Positions 1-8,433 of a DNA stretch of 64,000 bases are shown piece by piece. The stretch is from Psychrobacillus sp042945595 (GTDB taxonomy: Bacteria; Bacillota; Bacilli; Bacillales_A; Planococcaceae), in the NCBI RefSeq assembly GCF_042945595.1, contig NZ_CP168493.1, positions 2,480,001 to 2,544,000 of the forward strand, given 5' to 3'. The notes under the pieces were generated by a model, which saw only the letters and a list, made by a program, of their open reading frames with translations, searched no databases and had not been told where the DNA came from. The number at the start of each line of letters is the position of its first letter. Position 1 is the stretch's first letter. The translations under genes were made by a program, and so were the position numbers.

Positions 1-32
1 TCTAATGTACGAATAATGGTCTTTTTATCCAT
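1..32 (-). CDS. polX: DNA polymerase X, N-terminal fragment (runs off left edge)
   Basis: Only about ten codons are visible, reading MDKKTIIRTL. This opening and the position directly after zapA-cvpA fit the family-X repair polymerase PolX (YshC), which in Bacillus follows cvpA and precedes mutS2. The ATG is chosen because AAAGGGG at 41-47 lies 8 bases upstream; a TTG one codon earlier is also possible. The identification rests mainly on synteny, since no catalytic motif is inside the window. Confidence 0.6.
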   Translation of the reverse strand, partial: MDKKTIIRTL

Positions 33-53
33 CAATAGAACCCCTTTCATTCG

Positions 54-83
54 AAAAAAAACTTCCCTCTACTGAGAGAAGTT
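54..83 (-). terminator. Rho-independent terminator after cvpA
   Basis: On the minus strand a hairpin with arms 75-83 and 60-70 (two-base bulge) is followed by a run of seven T (complement of the A run at 54-60). It includes the cvpA stop codon and lies just before the polX ribosome binding site, so polX may depend on read-through. Confidence 0.6.
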
Positions 84-624
84 ATTTTTTCATATAGATA
101 TACCACCAACTTTTTACTGCTTCTGAAAGTATTGGTGTGTGATTCAATATCCATGACGTCAAACTAGATTTTGATATTAAATTTTGAATAATATCGATAG
201 GTAGTAAGGCAAAAACGTATAATAACACAAATAAAATGAAATAAAACTCAATAAATCCTAAAACCGCTCCAATCATATTGCTTATAAAACCAAGTATAGG
301 CAAATACTTTAAAAAATCAAACATCGACGCTAATAAATGAAGTGCAAATTTAACGACCATAAAAATGAGCGCAAATGCAATAATACGATAAAATGTTTGG
401 TCTAAATCTAAACTCTCCACTGCAATAGTAAGTTTAGATCCAGCAGTTACAGCAGGAAATGGAATCCATAAAACAAATTTCTCTGCAAGTGGTTTATAAT
501 AAGTATAGGAAACGATAAGTGCGATGATAAAACCAGTCATGTGGATGAGTTGTAAAACTAATCCTCGTTTTGCACCAGTAAAAAATCCAGCGATAAGTAA
601 TAGTAAAATCAGAATATCTATCAT
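82..624 (-). CDS. cvpA: CvpA family membrane protein
   Basis: A 180-residue protein with about four hydrophobic segments (roughly 1-20, 25-45, 80-100 and 105-145), matching CvpA/YshB, the family named after colicin V production. Its biochemical role in Gram-positive bacteria is not established. It starts 4 bp after zapA, so the two are translationally linked, and the zapA-cvpA-polX order is the one known from Bacillus subtilis. The family length is about 175-180 residues, so the gene is complete. Confidence 0.85.
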   Translation of the reverse strand: MIDILILLLLIAGFFTGAKRGLVLQLIHMTGFIIALIVSYTYYKPLAEKFVLWIPFPAVTAGSKLTIAVESLDLDQTFYRIIAFALIFMVVKFALHLLASMFDFLKYLPILGFISNMIGAVLGFIEFYFILFVLLYVFALLPIDIIQNLISKSSLTSWILNHTPILSEAVKSWWYIYMKK

Positions 625-628
625 TTTT

Positions 629-889
629 TCAGTCCTTTAACTTTTTCAATTCTTCTTCTAGAAGCTCTAATTGTTCTTTTGCTTTTATGTAATCGTTTAC
701 TGCATTGACCGCAGTCAGTACTGCTAGTTTAGCAACATCTAACTTGCCGTTATGAAAATGTATTTCTCTCATTTTATCATCTACCATGGAGGCAACAAGA
801 CGCATATGACCAGAAGTTTCGGAACCTACCATTTTATAATTCTGTCCATATATATCAACAGAAATTCTCGTTTTTTGTTGTTCTGACAA
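629..889 (-). CDS. zapA: Cell division protein ZapA
   Basis: An 86-residue protein that opens SEQQKTRISVDIYGQNYKMV and ends in a charged helix (about residues 55-86) able to form a coiled coil. This is the pattern of ZapA (YshA), the cytoplasmic protein that bundles FtsZ filaments at the division site. The start is a TTG at 889 with GGGGAGGG placed 7-8 bases upstream; no ATG is available at the right place. It is first in the zapA-cvpA(-polX) operon and is divergent from rnhC, so the promoters of both lie in 890-950. Confidence 0.88.
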   Translation of the reverse strand: MSEQQKTRISVDIYGQNYKMVGSETSGHMRLVASMVDDKMREIHFHNGKLDVAKLAVLTAVNAVNDYIKAKEQLELLEEELKKLKD

Positions 890-967
890 AGACGTTCCCT
901 CCCCTAGAAAATCCTATTAATAATAATAACACGAAATAGATTGCGATGTGAAGAAAGGAACGAACGA

Positions 968-1909
968 ATGTCTAACGAAGTTTTAGTAATGCAACCAAAA
1001 GAAATAGAAAAAGTGAAAGTTCATTATGCACAATATAAAGTAGAAAGAGCTGCTCCTGGGGTAGTCTTTGCTGCAAAACTATCAGATACAGCCATTACCA
1101 TTTATAAGTCTGGTAAAGTAATGTTTCAAGGAAATGGTGCTTCTCGTGAAGCTTCCTTATGGGGAGGAATTTCCAATAACTCCAAGGAAAAGGTTATTAG
1201 TGGCACGGCAAAAGGTGATACATTACCGCCCAACTTCTCCTCTTTTTCTGTCGTCGGGTCTGATGAAACTGGGACCGGAGATTATTTTGGCCCAATAACA
1301 GTAGCAGCATGTTTTGTTCGAGCAGATCAAATTGAATTGATACAAGAACTTGGAGTAAAAGATTCAAAAATGCTAACGGATGACGTTATGCGGAAAATGG
1401 CTCCAGATTTAATGGCTACATTAACGCATAGTGTGCTCGTTTTAAAAAATGAAAAGTATAATGACATCCAAGGACGAGGATGGTCCCAAGGGAAAATAAA
1501 AGCCCTTATGCACAACCAAGCACTTAAGCATGTGTTGAATAAAATGAATCCAGAAAAACCTGCATATATATTAATAGACCAGTTTGCTGAACGAGGCATT
1601 TACTATAATCATATTAAAGCCGAAAAAGAAATCATTCGGGAAAATGTTCTGTTTTCTACAAAAGCTGAGCAATTGCATGTTTCTGTTGCAGCAGCATCCA
1701 TTATTGCAAGATATGCTTTTTTAATAGAAATGGACCGTCTTAGTAAAATTGCAAATACGACCATTCCAAAAGGAGCAAGTTCAAAAGTCGATGAAATAGC
1801 GGCAAATATTTTTTTAAAACATGGAGAAACATTTTTAAAATCCATTACGAAATGGCATTTTGCCAATACGCAAAAAGCGATTAGAATTGCGAATAAGAAA
1901 AGATTATAA
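968..1909 (+). CDS. rnhC: Ribonuclease HIII
   Basis: RNase HIII degrades the RNA strand of RNA-DNA hybrids. The protein has an N-terminal TBP-like substrate-binding part (about 1-80) and a type 2 RNase H catalytic domain whose signature GSDETGTGDYFGP is clear, with further conserved blocks LVLKNEKYN, ILIDQFAE and AAASIIARY. The ATG at 968 is preferred over the upstream TTG at 941 because AAGAAAGGAA at 951-960 is correctly spaced from it; this gives 313 residues, the usual family length. It is divergent from zapA, as in Bacillus. A dispersed palindromic repeat follows. Confidence 0.93.
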   Translation: MSNEVLVMQPKEIEKVKVHYAQYKVERAAPGVVFAAKLSDTAITIYKSGKVMFQGNGASREASLWGGISNNSKEKVISGTAKGDTLPPNFSSFSVVGSDETGTGDYFGPITVAACFVRADQIELIQELGVKDSKMLTDDVMRKMAPDLMATLTHSVLVLKNEKYNDIQGRGWSQGKIKALMHNQALKHVLNKMNPEKPAYILIDQFAERGIYYNHIKAEKEIIRENVLFSTKAEQLHVSVAAASIIARYAFLIEMDRLSKIANTTIPKGASSKVDEIAANIFLKHGETFLKSITKWHFANTQKAIRIANKKRL

Positions 1910-1962
1910 GCAAAAACTTCGGATAAAAGTCTTTTCATTTTATTGAACTAATCCCTGTTTTT

Positions 1963-2310
1963 AAGAAAAGCGCAAGCGTCCTTTAAGTGCATCTTGTCTT
2001 TACCAATTTCAGAGTGCTTTGGACTAAACATTAGCTACACTATTAACGAAGACTTTTATAGAGGATCTGGAAGTGACTGAGTCACTTCCAGATCCTCTCT
2101 TTTCGGTAAACTTGTGGCGGATGTTTGTCCATAGCTCTCTTGAAATATTTAGCGACATGGTGCATTAGGTTTGGTTAATGAGAGATAAAATGCTTTCCTA
2201 TTCCTTTAAAAGCGGACGAAGATGTAATTTCGTCCGCTCAGTGCTTTTCTATCAATGGATGCTATCTATTTTTTTAGGTTCCGCCAACTCTAATCCTACT
2301 CATACTGAAT
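1963..2310 (+). repeat. Palindromic repeat family A, copy 1
   Basis: An intergenic element sharing its sequence with copies at 55821-56296 and 56297-56775. It begins with AAGAAAAGCGCAAGCG. Nested complementary arms run from 1984-1998 against 2154-2166, through ATTTCAGAGTG... against ...CTCTTGAAAT, to an 18-bp perfect terminal hairpin (2060-2077 with 2081-2098, loop TGA). A second small hairpin (2211-2220 with 2229-2238) follows. Similarity to the other copies fades after about 2310. The remaining 2311-2550 is AT-rich and holds only upstream DNA of rpoN, with a TATAAT at 2500-2505. Confidence 0.85.
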
Positions 2311-2565
2311 CATATAAACTTTGCCCGGTAAAAGGAAAGAAAAAAACAAGAAAGATTAAGTCCAAGTAAAGATGAAGGTCTTTATTCATATTACCATCCT
2401 AGAATCATTAATACTGGATACCGGAATAAAGAGGTTTTTTCGCATTTAAATAATTCGCAATATTCATATATTTCTATTAAATAATTGAGATACTTGTAGT
2501 ATAATTAAGTACGTCCTAATGTAAGCGCTCTCGAATAAACGTAAGAATAGATGAGGAGGAATACG

Positions 2566-3864
2566 ATGGAACTCATACTTACACACAGACAAGAACAAAG
2601 TTTAGTCATGACTTTTCAACTAAAACAAGCAATTGAATTATTGCAATATTCCACTTTCGATCTATATCAATACATAAAAGAGCAAGAGTTAGAAAACCCA
2701 TTAATCGAATTGGAGGAGCAACCTCCAGATTTTTTGTATCCTGAAAGATCAAATGGAAAAACTATTTTAACTGGCTCCTCTCAACAACTAATAGACTATG
2801 CACAAACTAAAAACATTGATATGCGACATAACTTAGTTGAACAAGCAAAGTTACTATTCACAGATGATATAGACATGAAACTTTTAAAATATCTTATACA
2901 CAATTTGGATGATAGTGGTTTTTTACATTTAACTAGTGATGAACTCTTTGATGAAGTAACAATAGAAAGAGGAATTCATCTTCTTCAACAGATTGGACCT
3001 ATTGGTTTAGGTGCACGATGTATGAAGGAATGTTTGCTTTTGCAAATAACATACGATTATCCAGAAGAAAAATTAGCAAAAAGACTTATTGAACATCACT
3101 TAGACTTATTAGCTAATAGAAAATGGAATGATATCTCTCGTTGTATGAAGATATCATTACAAGCCGTTAAAGATACGGTTGATTTCATTCAAACACTAAA
3201 TCCAACTCCTTGCTTTGGTATTTCAGATTTTTCAGTTGAATATTTAGTTCCGGATATTATAGTGGAATATAAGGATGGAAATCTGATTTATTACTTAAAC
3301 GAAAGTTATTTACCGGAAATCCATTTTAACAATCAGTACACAGACTTAATGAATGTTAAGGATGAAACATCCAAATATATTAATAATCAATTCGCAAGTT
3401 ATAAATGGTTGCTTAGTAGTATCGAACAGCGCCGTTTGACCATTTTAAAAATAGTCGAGGTTTTAATAAAAAAACAAGATAGCTTTTTTAAAGAAGGATT
3501 TAGCTCACTTAAGCCTCTAACTTTGAAAGAAGTTGCTAGTGAGATAGAGATGCATGAGTCAACAGTTAGCAGAGCAACTATGAATAAAGTCATTCAAACA
3601 CCTAAAGGTTCTTTTGATCTTCGTAAGTTATTTACTTCTAAGCTAGAAAGAAACGATGGAAATTTAATATCCCAAACGGAGGTTAAATTACTCTTAGAAA
3701 ATATCATAAAGAAAGAAAATAAATGCAAGCCTTTTTCAGATCAACAAATTGCAAATCACTTTAATATAGAAAAAGGGATTGCGATTGCTAGACGTACTAT
3801 TAGTAAATATCGCGAGGAACTAAATATCCCTCCCGCGAACCGACGTAAAGAGATAAGTGTATAA
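2566..3864 (+). CDS. rpoN: RNA polymerase sigma-54 factor
   Basis: RpoN (SigL) directs RNA polymerase to -24/-12 promoters and needs an AAA+ activator to open them. The 432-residue protein has the glutamine-rich N-terminal activator-interacting region (THRQEQSLVMTFQLKQAIEL), a core-binding middle, a helix-turn-helix (about 325-350) and the C-terminal RpoN box beginning ARRTISKYREELNIPP. The ATG at 2566 follows AGGAGG at 2554-2559; an in-frame ATG at 2551 overlaps that ribosome site and is not used. The gene stands alone. Likely targets are in the same window: two hutU promoters with perfect sigma-54 elements 14-18 kb away. Confidence 0.93.
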   Translation: MELILTHRQEQSLVMTFQLKQAIELLQYSTFDLYQYIKEQELENPLIELEEQPPDFLYPERSNGKTILTGSSQQLIDYAQTKNIDMRHNLVEQAKLLFTDDIDMKLLKYLIHNLDDSGFLHLTSDELFDEVTIERGIHLLQQIGPIGLGARCMKECLLLQITYDYPEEKLAKRLIEHHLDLLANRKWNDISRCMKISLQAVKDTVDFIQTLNPTPCFGISDFSVEYLVPDIIVEYKDGNLIYYLNESYLPEIHFNNQYTDLMNVKDETSKYINNQFASYKWLLSSIEQRRLTILKIVEVLIKKQDSFFKEGFSSLKPLTLKEVASEIEMHESTVSRATMNKVIQTPKGSFDLRKLFTSKLERNDGNLISQTEVKLLLENIIKKENKCKPFSDQQIANHFNIEKGIAIARRTISKYREELNIPPANRRKEISV

Positions 3865-4060
3865 TAGGAGATACGTGTTTACCATTATAAAGATTTCTGG
3901 ATGCGACTGTGGCTACTCAGCCCTACTCTAAAATAATATTATATAAGAAGGTTGTTAATTAACAAACGTGATAAAAGGAGTCGAAAAAAAGTTCCAACAT
4001 TTTTTCATTGACTAGTATATGTACCAAAAACTCAGGATGAAGATAGAGATGACAAGTTTA

Positions 4061-4090
4061 AAAGGGTTACGGATTTCACCGTAACCCTTT
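4061..4090. terminator. Hairpin between convergent rpoN and membrane-protein gene
   Basis: A 12-bp perfect stem (AAAGGGTTACGG at 4061-4072 with 4079-4090, loop ATTTCA). T-tracts on either side are short, so it is a bidirectional terminator candidate of moderate strength. The rest of 3865-4154 shows no coding signal. Confidence 0.55.
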
Positions 4091-4154
4091 ATCGTTGGCA
4101 CTAGCTCATTTAATTTAATGCATTTTTAATATTCAGAAATTAAAACGTGCTAAA

Positions 4155-5327
4155 TTATAAAGTCCTTATTAATATACTTGCAATAATAACTGAGCCTATC
4201 GTTACAGTTGTAAACCCACCAACGAGCATTGGAGTTAAAATTTCATTAAAGATTTTTTCTTCTTCTTCTTTATCTCTTCCAACACTACGACTAACTTCTT
4301 CGCAGACAATGTAATCACCTGGAAAACCAAACGTAGCAGTGAGGGCAACCGGAATACCTTTAAGTGGATCCCATTTAAATAACTTCGAGCCAAGATAACC
4401 ACCACCAATAATTCCGATTATACCTACTATAATAATAGTGAACACTTCAGGCAAATATCCAATAAATTGACCAAATGTAATGTCATTCATCATAATAATT
4501 ATTAGGAATATTATTCCTGCCATACCTATTGTAAATGCATTCGCACGTTCCATTACCCGCTCCGGATAAAATCCAACTACTCTTCCCAACACACCGATAA
4601 TTAGAGACCATAAGCTATATGGAATAACGGTATATTTCCCGAGAACAATTGCAATTGCTCCGCCGACAAATAATAAGAATAAAAGAATTAAATTACTACG
4701 ATATTTTTCTGGAAGAAAAAACTTATCTTTCACTAGTTCACCATTTTTTATTACTTTTAATTCCGAAATATATGTTCCGTTATCCATTTCCGAACGGATT
4801 TTAAGTGCATAACGTCGAAGAATATTAGTTGCAATTGGTATACCAAATAGTGATTGTACCGCCATAATTAATACCGGAACTGTTACTAAAGAAACTAGAC
4901 CTAGCTCCTTTAGTCCCTCTGACGTAACAAGGAGAGCTATTATACCTCCAGTAAGAGGACCTACTCCAGCAACCGCAACAGGATAATCAAATATTAATGT
5001 GACAAGTGTTAATATTAGCACTGAAGCAAAAATAATACCTAACACTGCGATAGCTACAGCTTTCCACTGAAGTTTTATACTTTTCAAAGGAATTAACGTT
5101 CCCATATGAACAATAACAGGAGCGGTACCCAACACAGTTCCAACAGTAACAAAGCCGGAATTCAAGATCATACTCTTTGGCAATACCCCAATCCAAATTA
5201 ACACGAGATATCCCATTAATGCTATAAATAGCATAGGTATTCTTGCTTTAGTTATTATCGATATTACTTCTCCAAGGGCAATCAACCCTAATATTACCAT
5301 TGCTGCAACTACTGGTTCTTGAAACAT
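4155..5327 (-). CDS. Multi-pass membrane protein of unknown family, possible transporter
   Basis: A 390-residue protein with about ten hydrophobic segments and one hydrophilic loop near 175-210. I do not recognise the family with certainty. Symmetry of the segments, glycine-rich helices and the motif GFPGDYIVCEEVSRS near the C-terminus (about 330-345) suggest a carboxylate or amino-acid type transporter, perhaps distantly like glutamate symporters, but this is a guess. It lies 73 bp after the M20D amidohydrolase on the same strand, so it may import the substrate of that enzyme or export its product. Start chosen from AGGATGAG just upstream. Confidence 0.6.
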   Translation of the reverse strand: MFQEPVVAAMVILGLIALGEVISIITKARIPMLFIALMGYLVLIWIGVLPKSMILNSGFVTVGTVLGTAPVIVHMGTLIPLKSIKLQWKAVAIAVLGIIFASVLILTLVTLIFDYPVAVAGVGPLTGGIIALLVTSEGLKELGLVSLVTVPVLIMAVQSLFGIPIATNILRRYALKIRSEMDNGTYISELKVIKNGELVKDKFFLPEKYRSNLILLFLLFVGGAIAIVLGKYTVIPYSLWSLIIGVLGRVVGFYPERVMERANAFTIGMAGIIFLIIIMMNDITFGQFIGYLPEVFTIIIVGIIGIIGGGYLGSKLFKWDPLKGIPVALTATFGFPGDYIVCEEVSRSVGRDKEEEEKIFNEILTPMLVGGFTTVTIGSVIIASILIRTL

Positions 5328-5400
5328 AGCATCTCATCCTTTTATAATAGTTTTTAGTGGATTAGTTTCCATTTAGTGTTTCGCATAGATGCTGTTTATG

Positions 5401-6573
5401 TTAGTTTAATAGCTTAAAAGGTGCTTCGATTAAAAGCTTGAGCCCGATTTCCAACGATCTTTCATCAAAGTCAAAACGAGGATGATGATGTGGAAAATTT
5501 AGTTCTTCTTTATCTTTTGCTGCTCCAATTCCAATGAAACAACCAGGAACTTTCTGAGAAAAAGCTGAAAAGTCTTCACCCCCCATAAAAGGTGGGATTT
5601 CCATAATAATATTTGGACCAAATTTCTCTTCAATTAGCTTTTCTATTTCCCCTGTAACTTCGTGATTGTTATAGACGGAAGCGTAACCAAATTCATATTC
5701 ATACTCATATGTTGCTTGATGAGCTTTTGTTATTCCATTTACTACTTCTTCTATTCGTTTGGAGATATTAACACGTACTTCTTCACTAAAGCTTCTTACC
5801 CCGCCACCAATTTTTACTGAATCAGGAATAATATTTTTAGCAGTACCACCGTTAAATTCTGTAATGGAGACAACAGCCTGGTCTAATGGATCAATATTTC
5901 TTGCGATGATATGTTGAATGTTATTAACAACTTGCGCCCCTATTAAAATTGGATCAATTGTTTCTTGTGGTTGTGAGGAATGGCCCCCTTTACCCACAAT
6001 TTTAATATTAAATATATCTGAATTTGCAGTGAATGGCCCATAAGGAATCACAATTTTTCCGGTAGGAATCATTGTAAAGAGGTGAAGTCCTATAATCTTA
6101 TCCACTCCGTCCAACACACCTGCTTTCACCATCTCTTGAGCTCCCCCAGGAAACAATTCTTCTGCGTGTTGGAATATGAATCTCACTTCTCCTTTTATTT
6201 TATCTTTCCTTTGAACAAGAATCTTTGCTGCACCAAGTAACATTGCTGTATGCCCATCATGACCACATGCATGCATGATGCCTGAATTTTCTGAAACAAA
6301 TGGTAAATCTGTTGCTTCTGTAATTGGCAAAGCATCCATATCTCCACGAATTGCAAGTACCTTACCTGGCTCACTTCCTAATAAACGACCCATTACACTT
6401 GTTTTTGTCGGTCGCGTTACTTCAATACTTCCAAAAGATTTTAACGTATCATAAACAAATTGAGATGTATTTATCTCTTCGTACGATAATTCAGGATGCT
6501 GATGAAAATATCTTCTCCATTTAACTACATCATTTTTTACTTTTTCAAAATCTATTACCTCAATTTCATCCAC
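5401..6573 (-). CDS. M20D family amidohydrolase
   Basis: A metal-dependent amidohydrolase of the M20D group (hippurate hydrolase, N-acyl-amino-acid hydrolase, IAA-amino-acid hydrolase relatives). Signature blocks are intact: HACGHDGHTAM (metal site, about residue 100), QHAEELFPGGA (catalytic and metal-binding glutamates, about 135) and GGEDFSAF (about 340). The start is a GTG at 6573: AGGGGG precedes it by 7 bases, whereas the ATG one base upstream is out of frame. This gives 390 residues, normal for the family. It sits between hutH and a membrane protein; the substrate cannot be read from sequence. Confidence 0.82.
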   Translation of the reverse strand: MDEIEVIDFEKVKNDVVKWRRYFHQHPELSYEEINTSQFVYDTLKSFGSIEVTRPTKTSVMGRLLGSEPGKVLAIRGDMDALPITEATDLPFVSENSGIMHACGHDGHTAMLLGAAKILVQRKDKIKGEVRFIFQHAEELFPGGAQEMVKAGVLDGVDKIIGLHLFTMIPTGKIVIPYGPFTANSDIFNIKIVGKGGHSSQPQETIDPILIGAQVVNNIQHIIARNIDPLDQAVVSITEFNGGTAKNIIPDSVKIGGGVRSFSEEVRVNISKRIEEVVNGITKAHQATYEYEYEFGYASVYNNHEVTGEIEKLIEEKFGPNIIMEIPPFMGGEDFSAFSQKVPGCFIGIGAAKDKEELNFPHHHPRFDFDERSLEIGLKLLIEAPFKLLN

Positions 6574-6604
6574 ATTAAAACCCCCTAGATAATATGTTTT
6601 AGGA

Positions 6605-6644
6605 AAAAACAACCCTAACTGTTGTTTGTACGTTCAACAGTTAG
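6605..6644 (-). terminator. Terminator after hutH
   Basis: A 10-bp stem, CTAACTGTTG at 6615-6624 with CAACAGTTAG at 6635-6644, is followed on the minus strand by GGTTGTTTTTT. It should end the hut transcript before the M20D amidohydrolase gene, making that gene at least partly separate. Confidence 0.75.
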
Positions 6645-6664
6645 AATTGGTTTCTTACTTAGTG

Positions 6665-8170
6665 TTATTTTAAATCGTCCGCTCGTAAGATATATTGTGC
6701 CAACTCTTCCATTTGATCAGAAATAGCACGATCTCCATCTAATGGAGGGCAAATGCCTCGAACAATTTCTAAATATTTTCTTGTAGCTGGAGCTAATTGA
6801 CTTTCAGCTTTCTCTAAGTAAATAGCTTGTGAAGCACAGATTAGTTCAATCGCAATAACACGAGCACTGTTATGGATAATTTCACGAGCTTGACGCGAGC
6901 CAATCGTCCCCATACTTACATGATCTTCTTGGTTAGCAGAAGTCGGAATAGAGTCAACGCTTGCTGGATGTGCCAGCACCTTATTCTCCGAAACAAGTGC
7001 AGCTGCTGCATATTGGACAACCATCAATCCACATTCTAAACCTGGATCCATCGCTAAAAATGGCGATAAGCCACTTAACTGTGGATTCACAAGTCGCTCT
7101 GTTCTTCTCTCTGAAATATTCGCCCATTCTGCTGCTCCTACTTTCAAGAAATCCATTGCAAGTGCAATTGGTTGTCCGTGGAAATGACCTCCAGAAATAA
7201 TTTCTCCATTTTCTAAGATTACTGGGTTATCTGTCGCTGAATTAATTTCAACTTTCAATCTATCCTCTACATAATTAAATGCTTGCCAAGATGCCCCGTG
7301 TACTTGTGGAATACAACGAATCGAATATGCGTCTTGCATGCGAACTTCCCCTTGATGGGTAATGCGTTTACTTCCTTCTAACCAATTTCTCATTCGAGAT
7401 GCAACGAATTCTAACTCTGGATGAGGGCGAACTGCTAATAATTCAGGATCGAATGCGGAAATAATTCCTTGTAACGCTTCCATTGTTAAACATGCCGCCA
7501 TATCAGCAGCTAAACCAAGACGCTCTGCCTCATTAATAGCGACAACCCCAACGCCAGTCATTGCTTGTGTTCCATTTATTAATGCAAGGCCTTCTTTCGC
7601 TTCTAATGTAACTGGTTTTAAACCTGCTCGTTTCAAAGCTTCCCCACCCGAAAGAACTTCTCCTTCGAATTCAGCTTTTCCTTCTCCTATTAAAACGATC
7701 GCAACATGCGCTAGTGGAGCTAAATCTCCACTAGCTCCCACAGACCCTTTACAAGGAACAATTGGATGTACACCTTTATTAATCATTTCGACTAACAATA
7801 AAAGAGTATCTTCTTTAATCCCTGAAAATCCTTTTGCTAGCGCATTTGCACGAAGCGTCATCATCGCCCGAACTATTGGAGTTGGCAATGGATCACCTAC
7901 ACCAACTGCATCTGCTCGAAGTAAATTAAGTTGTAATTTGGCGATGTCTTCTTTTTCTATTTCGATGTCACTTAACTTTCCAAATCCCGTATTTACTCCG
8001 TAAATAACTTTTCCATCTCTCAGTTGTTTTTCAATTCGTTCGCGACTCGCTCGAACTCTTATTAAATCTGCTTCTGGAATTTCTACTTTTGCTGATCCAT
8101 AAACAACACTTTCGATTTTATGTCTGTCTAATGTAATACCATCTAATTTTACTAATTTATCATTTGTCAT
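6665..8170 (-). CDS. hutH: Histidine ammonia-lyase
   Basis: HutH converts L-histidine to urocanate and ammonia, the first step of histidine degradation, in the cytoplasm. The 501-residue protein contains GSVGASGDLAPLAH (about 138-151), whose Ala-Ser-Gly cyclises to the MIO electrophile, and the conserved YGVNTGFG near residue 57. GGAGTGAG lies 6 bases before the ATG. It is the last gene of the hut run on the minus strand and is separated from the M20 peptidase by a 263-bp gap filled by a palindromic repeat, so its expression may be adjusted by that structure or by its own promoter. Confidence 0.96.
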   Translation of the reverse strand: MTNDKLVKLDGITLDRHKIESVVYGSAKVEIPEADLIRVRASRERIEKQLRDGKVIYGVNTGFGKLSDIEIEKEDIAKLQLNLLRADAVGVGDPLPTPIVRAMMTLRANALAKGFSGIKEDTLLLLVEMINKGVHPIVPCKGSVGASGDLAPLAHVAIVLIGEGKAEFEGEVLSGGEALKRAGLKPVTLEAKEGLALINGTQAMTGVGVVAINEAERLGLAADMAACLTMEALQGIISAFDPELLAVRPHPELEFVASRMRNWLEGSKRITHQGEVRMQDAYSIRCIPQVHGASWQAFNYVEDRLKVEINSATDNPVILENGEIISGGHFHGQPIALAMDFLKVGAAEWANISERRTERLVNPQLSGLSPFLAMDPGLECGLMVVQYAAAALVSENKVLAHPASVDSIPTSANQEDHVSMGTIGSRQAREIIHNSARVIAIELICASQAIYLEKAESQLAPATRKYLEIVRGICPPLDGDRAISDQMEELAQYILRADDLK

Positions 8171-8236
8171 GTATGCTCACTCCTGTATGTTGTATGTTTT
8201 CATTAAACAGATAACTGACTCAATCTCATAAATCAG

Positions 8237-8360
8237 CATGATTTCCGCTATCGACGGACGCTTTCCGCGGGGTGAGCGATTAGCCATCACCGCCGCTTCG
8301 CGTCGTTTGTGATGTCTTATCTGTCTCACTCATCCCGCTGGAGTCGCCGCTTGTCGCTCC
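8237..8360 (+). repeat. Palindromic repeat family B, copy 1 (inside hut cluster)
   Basis: The GC-rich stretch containing CTTTCCGCGGGGTGAGCGAT matches, in inverse orientation, the element at 56802-56984. Internal arms CATCAC/GTGATG and GGGTGAG/CTCATCCC can pair. It is much richer in G+C than its surroundings and lies between the M20 peptidase gene and hutH. Elements of this kind recur in Bacillaceae intergenic DNA; function unknown. Confidence 0.75.
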
Positions 8361-8433
8361 AATCAAAAAAATAATCATTGTTCGTTATTTTATAATTAAT
8401 TGTTATTTATGAAATTAACTCAACTATAGAAAA

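Noticed and set aside
2178..2369. Open frame of 63 codons inside family A copy 1
   Set aside because: It spans a palindromic repeat, has no ribosome binding site, and the frame is not kept in the other two copies.
4093..4111. TTGGCAC on the plus strand, resembling a sigma-54 -24 element
   Set aside because: The -12 TTGC element is missing at the required spacing and no plus-strand gene follows.
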